Assembly (NCBI GenBank): GCA_008694505.1
Contig: VZDJ01007753.1
Location: 10,635,666-10,699,665 of the forward strand
Length of the DNA stretch: 64,000 nucleotides
Direction of reading: 5' to 3'
From: Cyanoderma ruficeps
Taxonomy: Eukaryota; Chordata; Aves; Passeriformes; Timaliidae
In this document: positions 53,501 through 64,000 of the stretch, piece by piece
How positions within the stretch are numbered: position 1 is the stretch's first letter
How the letters are laid out: the number at the start of each line of letters is the position of its first letter
The notes under the pieces: generated by a model
Database searches by the model: none
What the model was told of the DNA's origin: nothing
What the model saw: only the letters and a program-made list of their open reading frames with translations
Made by a program: the position numbers and the translations under genes

Positions 53501-55245
53501 TCTGTTTTATTTTTGTTTTCCCTATAGCCTTAGGTTATATCATGCACCTGTACAACAGATGGCAAAGCCGTGGGCCACTGCCTTAAAGACCCAGCACAGG
53601 GACCTGCAGCCTTCTCCAGACATCTGTATAATCACCAAGGGGATTTCCACCAAAAACCTAGCAACTGATTGCCTAACTCTCTGAAAAGAGGCACTTTTTT
53701 AGCGTGTTTTCAGTGGAAGATGAAGCAAACACTGTAGATTCACTGATCATCTTAGAAAACAAATAGGGATATTTTAACACTGAAGCATTTTCTCTGACTA
53801 CTTTGGCAAGATTCACTTCCCAAGAGAAAACAATTAGAAGCAAATAATACAAGGTGGACAAGGACAGATCCAGATCACACAAGAGACAAGAAAATAATCT
53901 AGTAAAGAAACACTGTAAATCTTATACTGGTCTCAACTCACCTTTTAATGCATTTCTATTTATTTGAATTTTCTTGTAATTCATTAAACTTTCAATTATT
54001 CTGCTTCACTTAGAAACCAGAAATTTTTTTATATAATTTTCCCATTTTTATAATGTTATCCACAGAACAGACCTACCCCTTTGCTGGGTCTCACTTGGCA
54101 AAGAAGCCATATTTCAACAACAGCTCAGTCCAAGCCAGCTATGATGCCAGAGAGTCATTCTGTAGCACATTTTGTGTCAAAGTGAAAAAATGCTTACAGG
54201 CTGACAGCTTTGTGCTTCTATACTTATAACAGGTGAAAAGGAGGAACAATAAAAAGCTGTTTGCTTGCACATGGTATTTGCCAAGAGATCTCTCAGTAAA
54301 ATGTAATAAACTCAACATGTCCATTTTTTATTTCTTCAACTTGTGAGGTTACTTTGTTGCATTTTCTAACACCTTTTCAAAGAATCAGTGTTTGTGGGAA
54401 CCCAGACCTGTACTGATAAGAACATAGCAGTGCTATTAGAAAGCCAAAATCTATGATACTGAGCATTTTAAATCAATTCTTTGAAGCATTAAGAATAAGC
54501 ATTTATCCCAAAACCCCACTGACTGTTTCTCATTGGGAAAATATTACATCTTTGCCTATTTTAATTTTCCTTTATATGTTTCTTCTTTCTTTGTTTACAG
54601 TCCTATATGCATGAAAAAAATGTGAAAAAAGAGGCCAGATGAAAAGCAACTGCAGGAGTAGAAAAAGGAGAAAACACACCAGAAAATATCTCTATTTTTT
54701 AAAATTTCCTTCTCATTAAGAGAAAATTTGTGGAAAATTGGAGCAAAACTAAATTCAGTTCATATTTTGTAGTTTAAAATACTATTGCCATAAGCACTAC
54801 TTCAGGCCACAGTAACAAGGTAAATCAGTTCAAACTGTGCTGAAGCACCAGTAGAGAATTAAACAAGAGTCAGAAAAAGTGTGCAATGATTATCATTATT
54901 TTAAGATTTAATACTCACAGGAAGACCTACCTTTTCCTCAGTGTTGCTTACAGTTAGAGACACAACACCAGACAAAGCTTGTAACATTATTAATGACTAA
55001 AAAGCTGAAAGGGGAACCTTTGAAATCAGTGACAGAGACCTCCAAAAGGGTGTATAAAAAGAAACATCAAATTAATTCACCAGTATGTTAAATCATTTTT
55101 GTAGAAGGTGGAAGAAAAACTGAAAGAAAGCATACCAAGAAGCTTCTTTTGTATCAGACATTGATATATAATTGATATCAGACATTCTCTGATACAGACA
55201 GAAAAAATTGCATACTGTAAAAATGAGTACAGAAAAGATACAGAA
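47561..55245. other. unique AT-rich DNA
   Basis: No gene is supported. A run of 16 T lies at 48928-48943. The largest frame, 140 codons on the minus strand at 51459-51881, is rich in hydrophobic residues at its start and has no recognisable domain. Just before the LTR, at 55151-55195, there is a small cluster of short direct and inverted repeats, listed separately. Confidence 0.7.
55151..55195. repeat. short direct and inverted repeats beside the LTR
   Basis: TATCAGACATT occurs at 55152-55162 and 55176-55186 (period 24). GTATCAGA at 55151-55158 is inverted as TCTGATAC at 55188-55195. It could be a local duplication; no element is recognised. Confidence 0.5.
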
Positions 55246-55666
55246 TGTCCTAGGGTGACTTTATAATACTTGTATCCCCAATCATCTGTTCTGTTTACGC
55301 TGGATATTAACTTCTGCACCTTTAAGAGTGGCTCCAAGAGCACAAGAGGGGAGAAGAGGCGAGCAGTTTTTTTGCAGAAACTGCACTTCTTCCACGCATT
55401 CCTTCTCCTGGACGGTGTTGTCTGCAGCAGAGACAGTAGGAGAGAGCTCTCCTTTGCTTTTAGTCAGGTTTTTTTTAGCTAGCTGATGCAGAGAAGTTCT
55501 CCAGACTGTGGCTTTTCTTTTTCTTGGAACCGATCGGCCCTGCTGCAGACGAAAAAACTAGAAAAACACCAGGAGCTCACACATGTGGCCCATCAGGTCT
55601 GGGACATGGCATTTTTCAGTGGTGGAGGGACTGATGAGAAATTGAGCAAGACGAGCTACACCTCAC

Positions 55667-55672
55667 TATAAG
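55667..55672 (+). promoter_or_regulatory. TATA-like box of the LTR
   Basis: TATAAG in the context CCTCACTATAAGGACTTTC, placed where the U3 promoter of an LTR would be relative to the poly(A) signal. A start site near 55695-55700 is inferred. Confidence 0.5.
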
Positions 55673-55765
55673 GACTTTCTGAATTTGCCATCTCTTCAGA
55701 ACTGCAAGAAGTTTTATTGCTTGCTATTATTCATTTTTTTATGCTTGTGAATACTTTGCTTGTTA

Positions 55766-55771
55766 AATAAA
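55766..55771 (+). terminator. LTR polyadenylation signal AATAAA
   Basis: AATAAA within TGTTAAATAAACAGATTTTT. It marks the R region of the LTR and would end retroviral transcripts or, after insertion, host transcripts running in plus direction. Confidence 0.6.
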
Positions 55772-57749
55772 CAGATTTTTCTACTTTTCTCCAAGGAAAG
55801 GTTTTCCTGTACCAGCTGGGGGAGGGGCTGTTTGAATCTTCTTTCTAGAGGGCCCCCTTTGAAGTTTCCTCCCAAATTTGCCCTAAACCAGGACAAATAC
55901 AGTTTTGGAAAGCCTGGACTGAAACACCAATTAAGTGTAGTGGGTTTGGTTTGCCAATCCGAGTCAATATTCAAAACTAGCCAGCTGATTGGTTCTGTCA
56001 GGTCCAAAGGAAGCTGCCAAGTATTTCCTCACATAACCAGATGCTCTGAGGTCCCAAAACTGAGCACCAGTAAGGTTTTGCTTTATTATTTGCACAAATA
56101 ATTATCTAATTGTTAAGCAACTTCACCTACATTCTAGAAATACAGTATTTTGACATCACCTCTGAAATGAAACATTCTACAGGAATGTACCATCTACATC
56201 CCATATCCAACTTATACGATCTACAACCAAGGCTATCCAAATAAATTTGGTATTAAAAAGCAATCGCCTTAGTGACTCAACAAGCTGGGGGAAGGCAAAG
56301 TTGTCTGAGTCACCAAAAAGATTCAACACTGTGCCGGCAGATTTTGTTTTATTAGCTAGAACTGTGTAGGATTTAATCTGAATGAACCATCTCTTTATGA
56401 AATGAACTCAAAATCTTCCTAGAGGAAGAACATACACACATCTGTGAATTATAATCAGGAGAGTACATGTACTGTGCATATCCACATGGTACCTGTATTC
56501 AAGTAACAAAAAATCCAAAAGCTGTATACATGGATTGGTGGGGTAGAGTTGTGTACTCATCCTTGCTTGAGATACATCAAAACAGGAGAAACAGCATAAA
56601 GAGAGTGCACAAAAAAAGAAAAAAAAATAGTTCAGAGGGGATGACCACAACAAGGTGTTTGCAATCCCTTTGGCATCACTGAATTGAAGCAGGTAGAGAG
56701 GAAGATGGTTTCACTGAAGAGCAACAATTCAAGACATTTTACAAACTGTAGTACTGTTTTCTTCATGGATATAATTTCAATGACCTTGGGAGTTTGGGAC
56801 ATCCTAAGGCTAAGTGCCAGAATTATTTTTCCATGCTAATTGAGGCTATGTTAGTAACAAGTCTGCTCATTTCTAAACTGGACAAAGTCCACACAGCTAC
56901 ATTTAGGGTCTTCCCCTCTCCCTAAACAAAGGGCTTTTCTTTCAGAGAAAGTCATAATACAAATAATTTGATGGTTTAAATCAATTATATAGTTACAACA
57001 ATAATTTTGAAACTACAGTTCTAAACCTGAAGTAGATATCAAATTCATGATTTATTGATGAAAATATATAGAGGACTGCTGCAGCTTTCCCACCAAATCT
57101 TATCAATAAACTGCACCTCTCACCCAAAACTACATTTCCAGTATAGCAGTTACTCATAATGCGAACACAGCAAGGACACTATGATTTAACATAGAAAGTT
57201 GCAGGAACAGGGCAAGAAAACCCATTGTCACAGAAAATAAAGTCTTCCAATCATGATGCTGGACTGAGTGTCAGAAAACTTACTTCACACGTATGCCACA
57301 GGATTTATTCCCTACAGCCCCATCCTCTGTCCTCAACTGCTGCACTGTGTTTGTTTCTAACCAAGGAGAAGGGAGAAGGAATAATACTTCTCCCATTAGC
57401 TGTCTTCAGCTCACAAGACCTTCTTGGAAAAAGTGATCAAAAATAGAATAGAATTTTTGAATACAGACATAACCTTTTCTAGTGGCTCAATGCACCAGAG
57501 AAATGAGACTTCTTTTAACACAGTGTAGCCTAGTACCATACAAAACATTCCCTCAGTTGCTTTCACAAGAAAACAAAGCATTATAACCTACCTAATATTT
57601 CCCTCTTAATTGCATAGCAATTCCCCCAATGAGGGACAGTGAACAACCATAATAAAGCCTGCATCAGCTGGGACAACGAAAGCCCAGCTACATTTCTGCA
57701 GGTTCCCTAACAGGATAACCTTGGCTGTGCTAACTTCAACCATATTACA

Positions 57750-57960
57750 GCCACTCACGGCTTGATTATTAATTTTCTTCTTGAAGGTAGAAGATTAATA
57801 ACGAGCAGTTACACTAGAAGCCTTCCTCCCTCCAATTCACTCTTGCATTAACAACAGATCTAATCCGGGTCGATTAGATCACTTCAACAAGGCAGATACT
57901 ACCATGAACAGTGCTGTCACTCTGAGTAGAGGTGTGTCAATATCAGTAATTTTGGTAAAT
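57750..57960. promoter_or_regulatory. candidate conserved element with inverted TAATC sites
   Basis: GATCTAATC (57857-57865) and its exact reverse complement GATTAGATC (57872-57880) flank CGGGTC. The left arm reads TAATCC, the preferred core of K50 homeodomain proteins such as OTX, PITX and GSC, and the right arm carries the inverted TAATC. The 24-bp unit includes two CpGs. Nearby are CTTGATTATTAATTTTC and AGAAGATTAATAACGAGC. The factor assignment is inference. Confidence 0.38.
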
Positions 57961-58379
57961 AAATCAGCAGGGAAAATATACCAGGAAATATGTAAATAGC
58001 TACTACTTCTACTTACTGTATGACAATAGTTATAAAAGCATACAAATGGACACACACTATAGGTTTATCTGATGGAATCGTTTTCTTGCTTAGTGCAGAT
58101 AGGTGATCCAAGTCACAAAAAAATCACAGCACTCATTAGCACTTTGTGGTGGTAAGTTTTTTTAAATTATGTGCATGGAACAAGTAATAGCGGTGAAAGC
58201 TTTTTTCTTATCAGAGTAAAAAAAATGTAATGTGACTATGTACCAACTCTTTCTTTAGGTAAAAAGTTTCTGTTTATATGGGAGAAGCATGGCAGCCTTG
58301 TGGTTCTTTTGCACCTCAAAGAAAGAGAAACACATTATAAGAAAAGCTTCACTGCAGCTTCTCTGCAAAATGAACCCAC

Positions 58380-58860
58380 CAGTCCTTCGTGCTCCACAGG
58401 TAGCATGTTAATCACCGGCTGCAAGCTTGGGCTGAGCCGCTCCAATCGGTGCCTCTGGAGAGCACATTCCCAATCATGGACGGCGCTATAAAATGTGCTA
58501 CAGCATTGCTTCTGGCTTGCTCCAAGGCACATTTTCAACATTCAAAATCCCAGCTATTTCTCTTGATGAGTCTGGTTTACAATAAATGAAATAGAACAAC
58601 AATAAAAGCAGAACAAAGGATGAATGAGAGCAATTATTACTAAGCAAAAAATGATGACTCAGATCAGCTTGTTGATGAATGACAAAAGCTTGATAACTAA
58701 ACTCATTGTGTCTTCACTTTGTTCAGTGAATTTGCAGCAGTTATGGGACTGTTCAGCCCAAATCAATTTGTTAGGAAATGAACTTTAATTATTTGTTTAA
58801 AATCAATGCAACTTCAAAGTTGATTGTAACAGCTTTGCAGTATGCTGGTTAGAAAAAGAG
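58380..58860. promoter_or_regulatory. candidate conserved enhancer/promoter block with SOX motif cluster
   Basis: SOX-type words are repeated: ACAATAA at 58579-58585 and 58599-58605, AACAAAG at 58612-58618, and CTTTGTT at 58717-58723. A perfect AP-1 site TGACTCA lies at 58655-58661. Upstream, a locally CpG-rich stretch has a CCAAT box (58442-58446) and, 40 bases later, TATAAAA (58487-58493) directly after GGACGGCGC, an arrangement that resembles a core promoter pointing to the right. The downstream sequence is homeodomain-rich (AACTTTAATTATTTG). No coding frame follows the TATA box, so any transcript would be non-coding. The motifs are seen; promoter or enhancer function is inferred. Confidence 0.4.
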
Positions 58861-59006
58861 GAAAATCCCTATACTGCTAATAGGTCCACTAAACTCTTAA
58901 ATCACAAATATAGAGAGATTTTAAAGAGTATGTATTTCTGGAAGTCCCCAGACAATTTCTGCGCGAGATGCTGGGATATACAAGAGAATTACACAAGCAT
59001 CCACAA

Positions 59007-59042
59007 ACACAAGGTGTCATTAATAGAAACAACACCTTGTGT
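59007..59042. repeat. 11-bp perfect hairpin with T-box-like half sites
   Basis: ACACAAGGTGT (59007-59017) is exactly inverted as ACACCTTGTGT (59032-59042) around a 14-base loop. Each arm contains AGGTGT, the T-box half site. They point toward each other, unlike the classical back-to-back brachyury palindrome. It may act as a paired binding site, an RNA hairpin or be chance. Confidence 0.45.
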
Positions 59043-60379
59043 CAAGTCCAGGATCAAGAATAAGTTGTCAAAGCCCATTATCTGCCAATAACAGGGCTCA
59101 GTTGGAAAACTTTGGAGAAGCAGACCTTGAAAGCGTAACTCCAGCAGGGCAACCAAGATACAAGGTAGACTGCATTTCAGAAAGAGTCACTGAAAATATC
59201 CCCTGAAAACAATGAAACTTGTTGTGCTGAGAGGAAGTTGTAACCACCCCAAAGCCACACGAAATCACAAAATAGCATGCCATAAAATATTGAATTTTTC
59301 TTTTTTTCTGCTAACTTATGCTTGTTAGCCAGGGTGGCTCTTAAAACCCAATTAGTAAACCCATTATATTTCTGCACTCTGGATCCAGTTATATCCACCA
59401 ATATTGTGTCCTACACAACATTTGTCTTTCACTTTTTCACCTATGTTTCACCAAAAAACTCATACTTGTAATAATTCAAAACTCCATCTCTGAAGTAATA
59501 CTTAACTTGCCAAAGGACAGCAGCTTTGGAAATGAGTACTGCAATGGTTGCAAATAAGTTCAGCTGAAACATAGAAAAAGGATCTTTTTTCTGTGCTTCT
59601 TGGCACCAATGAAAAATTAATTCATAGTTCTCTTTCTGGGAATATGAATAATCAAAGTTAAAGGACAGAAAAACTTTGCCAAAGTATCCCTTCAATTTAA
59701 CCTCTGTTCAAGTTTGTAATGGAAGCAGGTTTCCTTAAAAAAAAAAACCCTCCTCCCACCTACTAGAGTTCTCATGAAGACTCCACCCACCACACTGAAG
59801 GAAAAAAAAAAAGTCATTGCAAAGGAAGTAGTAAAAATCTTTTCTTTATTTTCCCTCAATTTCCAATAGCAATAGCCTCTTCATTACAAGATCTTTTCTA
59901 AATATCAACTGGAAAATATCCCTCCTCCTCTCCCATCCTGCTTCTGTCATTTTCTCCATCTCATAATTCAGTTCTTCTACATGATTCATAGCTATCCTGT
60001 GATTATTTTAACATTTATAAGAACTGAGTTGTACTGAGAAGCAGTCCACTTAAGAGATCTGTTTTTTTGCTGTCTACTATTCCCTGTATCATTTTGTCTG
60101 TCACAGAATTAGTAGTGCACAATCAGATCATGAACCTATAAGTAGATTTGAAATAAGTAGTTAATATTTTGCCCTTATCCATGCAGAATCATTGCTCCAT
60201 TTACATCACTCCTTTCCTTGCACACATAAAGGAAAATGTGTGTTGAAAGATTAACTGTTGTCAGATATCATTGTCTATCTTTGTCCTCTGTTGAATTTTG
60301 CTTATAAGGCTCCTGCTCTGTCCCAGATGGGCAGATAGCACATAACGTATCAATGGGCAAGAGGTTTGTGCCTAAGAAA

Positions 60380-60555
60380 CTAATAGTACTATTAAAGTAT
60401 TCATCACATTTTATGTTACCCTGGAGAAGAATTTCACATTTCACAGATGGAGAAATCAAGAATGACTGATTGAGTCACTTGTCCAAAGTAACTCAGTGGC
60501 AAATTGAAGAACAGAATGCAAATCCTTTACTACATCCGTTAGGCAACATACTTCA
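60380..60555 (-). mobile_element. ancient MIR-type SINE relic (minus strand)
   Basis: The + strand matches the reverse complement of the MIR core and 3' part in order. CATTTCACAGATGGAGAAAT corresponds to CATTTTACAGATGAGGAAAC, GAGTCACTTGTCCAAAGTAA to TAAGTAACTTGCCCAAGGTC, CTCAGTGGC to the TAAGTGGC stretch, and GAATGCAAATCC to GGATTCGAACCC. The part beyond 60520 resembles the tRNA-derived head but is badly decayed. MIRs are tens to hundreds of millions of years old and rare in bird genomes. Survival of one this recognisable may mean low turnover or constraint. The frame at 60470-60694 overlaps it and is not a gene. Confidence 0.72.
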
Positions 60556-63101
60556 AACCAACATTCAGTATCAACAGAAACTCCTTTTGCTACTTTTCAT
60601 GTTAAATGAATCTTTCTGCTCAAGCCTGATACTAAGATGTCCCATTACAGAAAGAAGAGATTATTTGTTCTGTGCTAATGAATGGCAATCTTGATCTGAA
60701 ATGACAGTACTTCATGAACAGTCAGGGTTTGGATTGTTTGCCATCTGTTCATTTGTGCATTATTTCAAAGGGAAAATCAAAAGCTAATCTAAATTACCAA
60801 TTTTGTGATTTGAGCTCTGTAGGTCATTTATCTCTGAAGATTTAAGATACTTTGGCTGCAGTAATTATCACATTTTTATTATCAAATGCACGATATAAGG
60901 AAATTTTATTTTCAGTACAAAGTTTCAAATACTAAGAACCACATACACTTTTTCTAAACACCTGCAGCTTCCACTGATTTCACAGGAGCAGTGAGTGGCC
61001 AAAACCTTGTGACTTTTTAGAAATATTAAAGCAACAGCAACAACTCAAGCAACAGTCTAGTAAGCCAATGATCTGCTCAGGATTTTGTGAGGTGACTACT
61101 ATGTATTTTTTCAGAATTTTACCTGGCCACTTATTTACTTAATTTATTAACTGATTCCGGGACATTGTATTTTTGCAATAAGCATTATTCAGAGATGTTT
61201 AAAAGCAAGAAAATAAGCAATAAATATATTTTATTTCTTCTTTGATATTCTGTTCTTTCACTCTTGCTTCATGAGTTACAAAAGTAACTTTTTTGAAGGC
61301 AAGAAACGAAACAGCTACTATTTGAAAAAGTTTCCTGAAAGGGTAAGCTGCTTGTGAGTATTCAAATAATATGGATAGTCCAGCATATATTGATTCTGAC
61401 TTTGTGATTAATGGGAGCTCTGAAACGTAATTGCAATAGTTAGAGAACAGTAGGATGGTACTATTCTCCTTGAAGCTGCTGCTGTTAGATCATGATTCTA
61501 ATAGGAAAAGGTTAGGGCAGTATGAAATATTACACAGTTATTGATACCTTTTGGATTGTCAACCCACTTTGAATAAGAGACGTAGAGGCAACACTTGTTC
61601 AGTAACAACTACAACCTGAAATAAAGTTACTGACCAAAGAAAAATTTAGACTTGCGAGACTAATGCAATAGCTTTCAGTCCTAGTTCTCTAGAACCAAGT
61701 ATTCTTGGGATAAAATGGCCTGAAGAAAGATAGGAGCACTGTAAGAGTAATTCTAGCACTAATATTTTGATCTGCCTATAGGAAAATAAAATACAGGAAT
61801 CATACATCAGTCTTGAACTGATCAGCACAGCAGCAGCTGGGATGCTTCACTTTGTTCTGTTTCAAAATTTAGTTCCAGAAATCAAGTGGCAGTCAAGAAT
61901 TTAGTAGAGCCAGAGAAATCTAATTACTGTGTTGGAAAAAGAGGAAGACATTAAGTCAAAGTATTTGGAATTCCAGTTGGTCAAAGAATTCACTGTGACC
62001 TCTAGGACTGGTGTTAAAATGCTGGGAATTTGTCGTTGTAACCAGTTTGACAATTAGCTCACCAATGTGAAAATATGCTTTTGTACCTGAAGGTCAGGGC
62101 CTTGCTTATTGACTTTGGATATTGGGCTAACCTTTCTATTCTGGAGAAGGTAGCCACCCAAAAATCACAATGGAAATTGCTTCCTTAGTTGGCATATTAG
62201 TTTGATAATGCTGAAGCACGCCACAGAGTAAACAACCAGTCTTTCATACAGGTTTTAGAAATTACCTAGGGCTATTCAGAGTTCAATCATGCTGCCCAGA
62301 AGCTGAAATTCAGACATGCCTAGATCTGGTGGTTTAATTCAGAACTAACCCAGCTCACAAAATCAAAGATTATATAGACATTAATTTCTGGAAATCAATT
62401 GTCAATCTAGGTAAAATGGAAAGGGCGTGCGGGCAGCTTCATTTCATGGAGAGAATGAAGGGACATCTTGTTTAATAGTGTTTCTGTTTTCCCTTTACCT
62501 TAGGAGTCTTAACCTAGAAGCTCACTGAACAATTCATTATATTTCTACTTTATTATTATAGCCTGACATCTTTGACCATTAAAAAACATTTATCATTATG
62601 AATTGTGAAATGATGCAAAATGAAGCAATGATCCATTTCCAACTTGATAAAAAGAACAGCTGGAAGAAGTAATGATGGTCAGGCTGCTGTTCAAATGCCT
62701 GAGTCTCGTGCTCGAAGTAGAATGTTATTCCCTTTAACTGGGCTTTCCTTCTTCTCTTTGGGTAGCTAGGGATAAGCACTCACGAGTGCATTGGATTCAC
62801 TTATAAAATGTAAAGCAGCTAAAACATGGAGTTGCTACTTAACCCTACTGTTCATAACACACTCTGTTACCTCCCTGCTTTTCTTTAAAAAGTAGGACAA
62901 AAGTAAAAGTATGGGTTTTTTCAGTGCTTTGATACTTAAACTTATTTATAAAATTGAAGTGTATGTGTCAGAGTTCATACATCCAAATGGAGAAAAGCAG
63001 AGGAAGTTCTCTTCTTCAGAGAAAGAAATATGTTCAAAGATACATTCAAATTCTGACACGCCTCCCTGCATTGAAAGTACTGTGGAGAAGCTGCTCATTC
63101 C

Positions 63102-63150
63102 CTATATTGCTTTTTAATGTCAGCTTTCCTATATGCTATATTGCTTTTTA
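63102..63150. repeat. 15-bp direct repeat, period 34
   Basis: CTATATTGCTTTTTA occurs at 63102-63116 and again unchanged at 63136-63150. Small local duplication. Confidence 0.75.
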
Positions 63151-63301
63151 GCATGGACTTTCCCTCATCCTCACCTCTCTTTGCTTTCTTCTTTTATTCT
63201 CTCAAATGAGTAATCAGATCCATATTAAAAAAAAAAAAACCTGTTATGTAAGTATTTTAATTAGTCGTGTTTTTTTTTTTAATTAAACACCCTAGATATA
63301 T

Positions 63302-63334
63302 TATAATGGACAAGGAGTATACTATAATGGACAA
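63302..63334. repeat. 12-bp direct repeat, period 21
   Basis: TATAATGGACAA occurs at 63302-63313 and 63323-63334 within a TATATTATAATGG / TATACTATAATGG context. Small imperfect tandem duplication. Confidence 0.75.
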
Positions 63335-63962
63335 CAAGAACAAACTGAAATAAGCATTCACTTTCCATTCTTCTTACGTGTGTACAAGAGTAGGTTATTT
63401 TCCCCACATTTGTTCTAATTCTAATTAAGTCCTCTCAAAATCCCTGCCTCCTAATCATTCATTTCCTTTCCAAGCTGTCTAAGCAGAACACTTAATTCAA
63501 GTGACACCCATGTGTCTCAGTTGTTTCAATTTTTACTGGGTTTTGACACAACCAGTACTGGATTATATATGTATAAAGCTACATAAAGGCACAGAACATC
63601 ATATTTCCGTTGTTCGCATATTTTATTTGCATTTCAGTTAAAGCTATAGAGTATTAGCATCTGCATTAATTTTCAATGAATGTAAAGCTATTGCCAAGAA
63701 AGCAGGATTTCTAGCAACTCAACAGGACATGATTTTCTAAATATCCAAATGGTTTCTACTCAGGGAAACATCTTTTAGCTTTTATCAGTATATCAGAGGT
63801 TTTTCCTCTGTGTTTTTCTTTTAAGACCATGCTACGCCCATCATCACCATCTCCTCGAAGCATAAATCTCCCCCAAAATCCAAGTAACATTGTAAAGAGT
63901 GAACACAGAAACTTCCAAAGCATGTTCCTTACACTAGCCTCTATCCAGTGTGCCTTTTACAG

Positions 63963-64000
63963 GGTGTCATCCTGCAGGAAGGCAGCCGCTGGCAATTTTG
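63963..64000 (+). other. possible exon start cut by the window edge
   Basis: CTCTATCCAGTGTGCCTTTTACAG is a strong 3' splice-site pattern ending at 63962. The following 38 bases are suddenly GC-rich and open in one frame as GVILQEGSRWQF, a plausible peptide. The sequence ends before it can be judged, so this is a hint only. Confidence 0.2.

Larger units (their letters stand above)
55246..55895 (+). mobile_element. solo LTR of an endogenous retrovirus
   Basis: The 650-bp unit begins TGTCCTAGGG and ends CCCTAAACCAGGACA, so its termini are inverted repeats with the TG...CA ends typical of LTRs. In plus orientation it has a TATA-like TATAAG at 55667-55672 and an AATAAA at 55766-55771 about 100 bases downstream, the order expected for U3-R-U5. 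U5 would cover the last 100 bases or so. ATACAG lies on both sides, two bases before the start and one base after the end, a possible target-site duplication with small end changes. No gag, pol or env sequence adjoins either side, so this is most likely a solo LTR left by recombination between the two LTRs of a provirus. Frames inside it (55270-55482, 55486-55671, and the two near 55.7-56.1 kb) are not genes. The retroviral class is not decided. Confidence 0.82.
55896..60379. other. unique DNA with dense regulatory-looking blocks
   Basis: No gene is supported. The parts around 57.75-57.96 kb and 58.38-58.86 kb have the highest density of transcription-factor-like words and CpGs in the window and are listed separately, as is a hairpin at 59.0 kb. 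From about 59840 to 60010 the + strand is pyrimidine-rich. Frames at 59177-59401 and 59441-59695 show no recognisable domain. Confidence 0.7.
60556..63962. other. unique AT-rich DNA
   Basis: No gene is supported. It has short poly(A)/poly(T) runs at about 63227-63239 and 63269-63280, and two small duplications listed separately. Frames at 62911-63117 and 62954-63151 overlap each other in different phases and look like chance. Confidence 0.7.

Noticed and set aside
55270..56101. Five overlapping frames on both strands
   Set aside because: They lie inside or across the edge of the solo LTR, which is non-coding.
1..64000. CRISPR array, operons, prophage or bacterial defence system
   Set aside because: There are no regularly spaced repeats, no dense coding and no ribosome-binding pattern; the repeat content is that of an animal genome.

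Overview
The window reads as vertebrate nuclear DNA, most likely from a bird. It is AT-rich by eye, has no long open reading frames and no operon-like packing, and carries interspersed repeats typical of sauropsids. Six CR1 LINE copies or tails lie on both strands. Their 3' ends match the form known from birds, with a GGTTGGAAGGGACC-type block followed by ATTCTRTGATTCTRTGA-type tails. There is also a solo endogenous-retrovirus LTR, one older CR1/L3-like relic, and one ancient MIR-type SINE. I cannot name the species or chromosome. The repeats were recognised from remembered consensus patterns, not from a search.

Layout. 1-4342: unique DNA with an ATT microsatellite and a conserved-looking block with an inverted repeat near 3.3 kb. 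4343-4680: CR1 (-). 4681-8158: unique DNA holding the best exon-like stretch (6760-6880). 8159-8760: CR1 (+). 8761-16696: unique DNA. 16697-17083: CR1 (+). 17084-22944: unique DNA with homeodomain/POU-rich blocks. 22945-23365: old CR1/L3-like relic (-). 23366-37298: a long unique tract with nested inverted repeats at 26.9 kb, a strong enhancer-like block at 27.1 kb and a hairpin at 32.8 kb. 37299-37344: CR1 scrap (-). 37345-46724: unique DNA with a weak terminal-exon candidate at 40.3 kb and a conserved-looking block at 43.6 kb. 46725-47560: two CR1 copies tail to tail. 47561-55245: unique DNA. 55246-55895: solo LTR. 55896-60379: unique DNA with the densest regulatory-looking block (57.8-58.9 kb) and a hairpin at 59.0 kb. 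60380-60555: MIR relic. 60556-64000: unique DNA, with a possible exon start cut by the window edge.

No complete protein-coding gene, tRNA, rRNA, snRNA or CRISPR array is supported. The 60-142 codon frames scattered through the window are what AT-rich non-coding DNA gives by chance, or they lie in CR1 or LTR sequence. The most sensible reading is a large intron or a gene desert, with its interest in candidate cis-regulatory elements, a few structured inverted repeats and one or two possible cassette or terminal exons. I found no convincing new biological system. The conserved-element calls rest on motif density and texture only and need an alignment to other birds to confirm.
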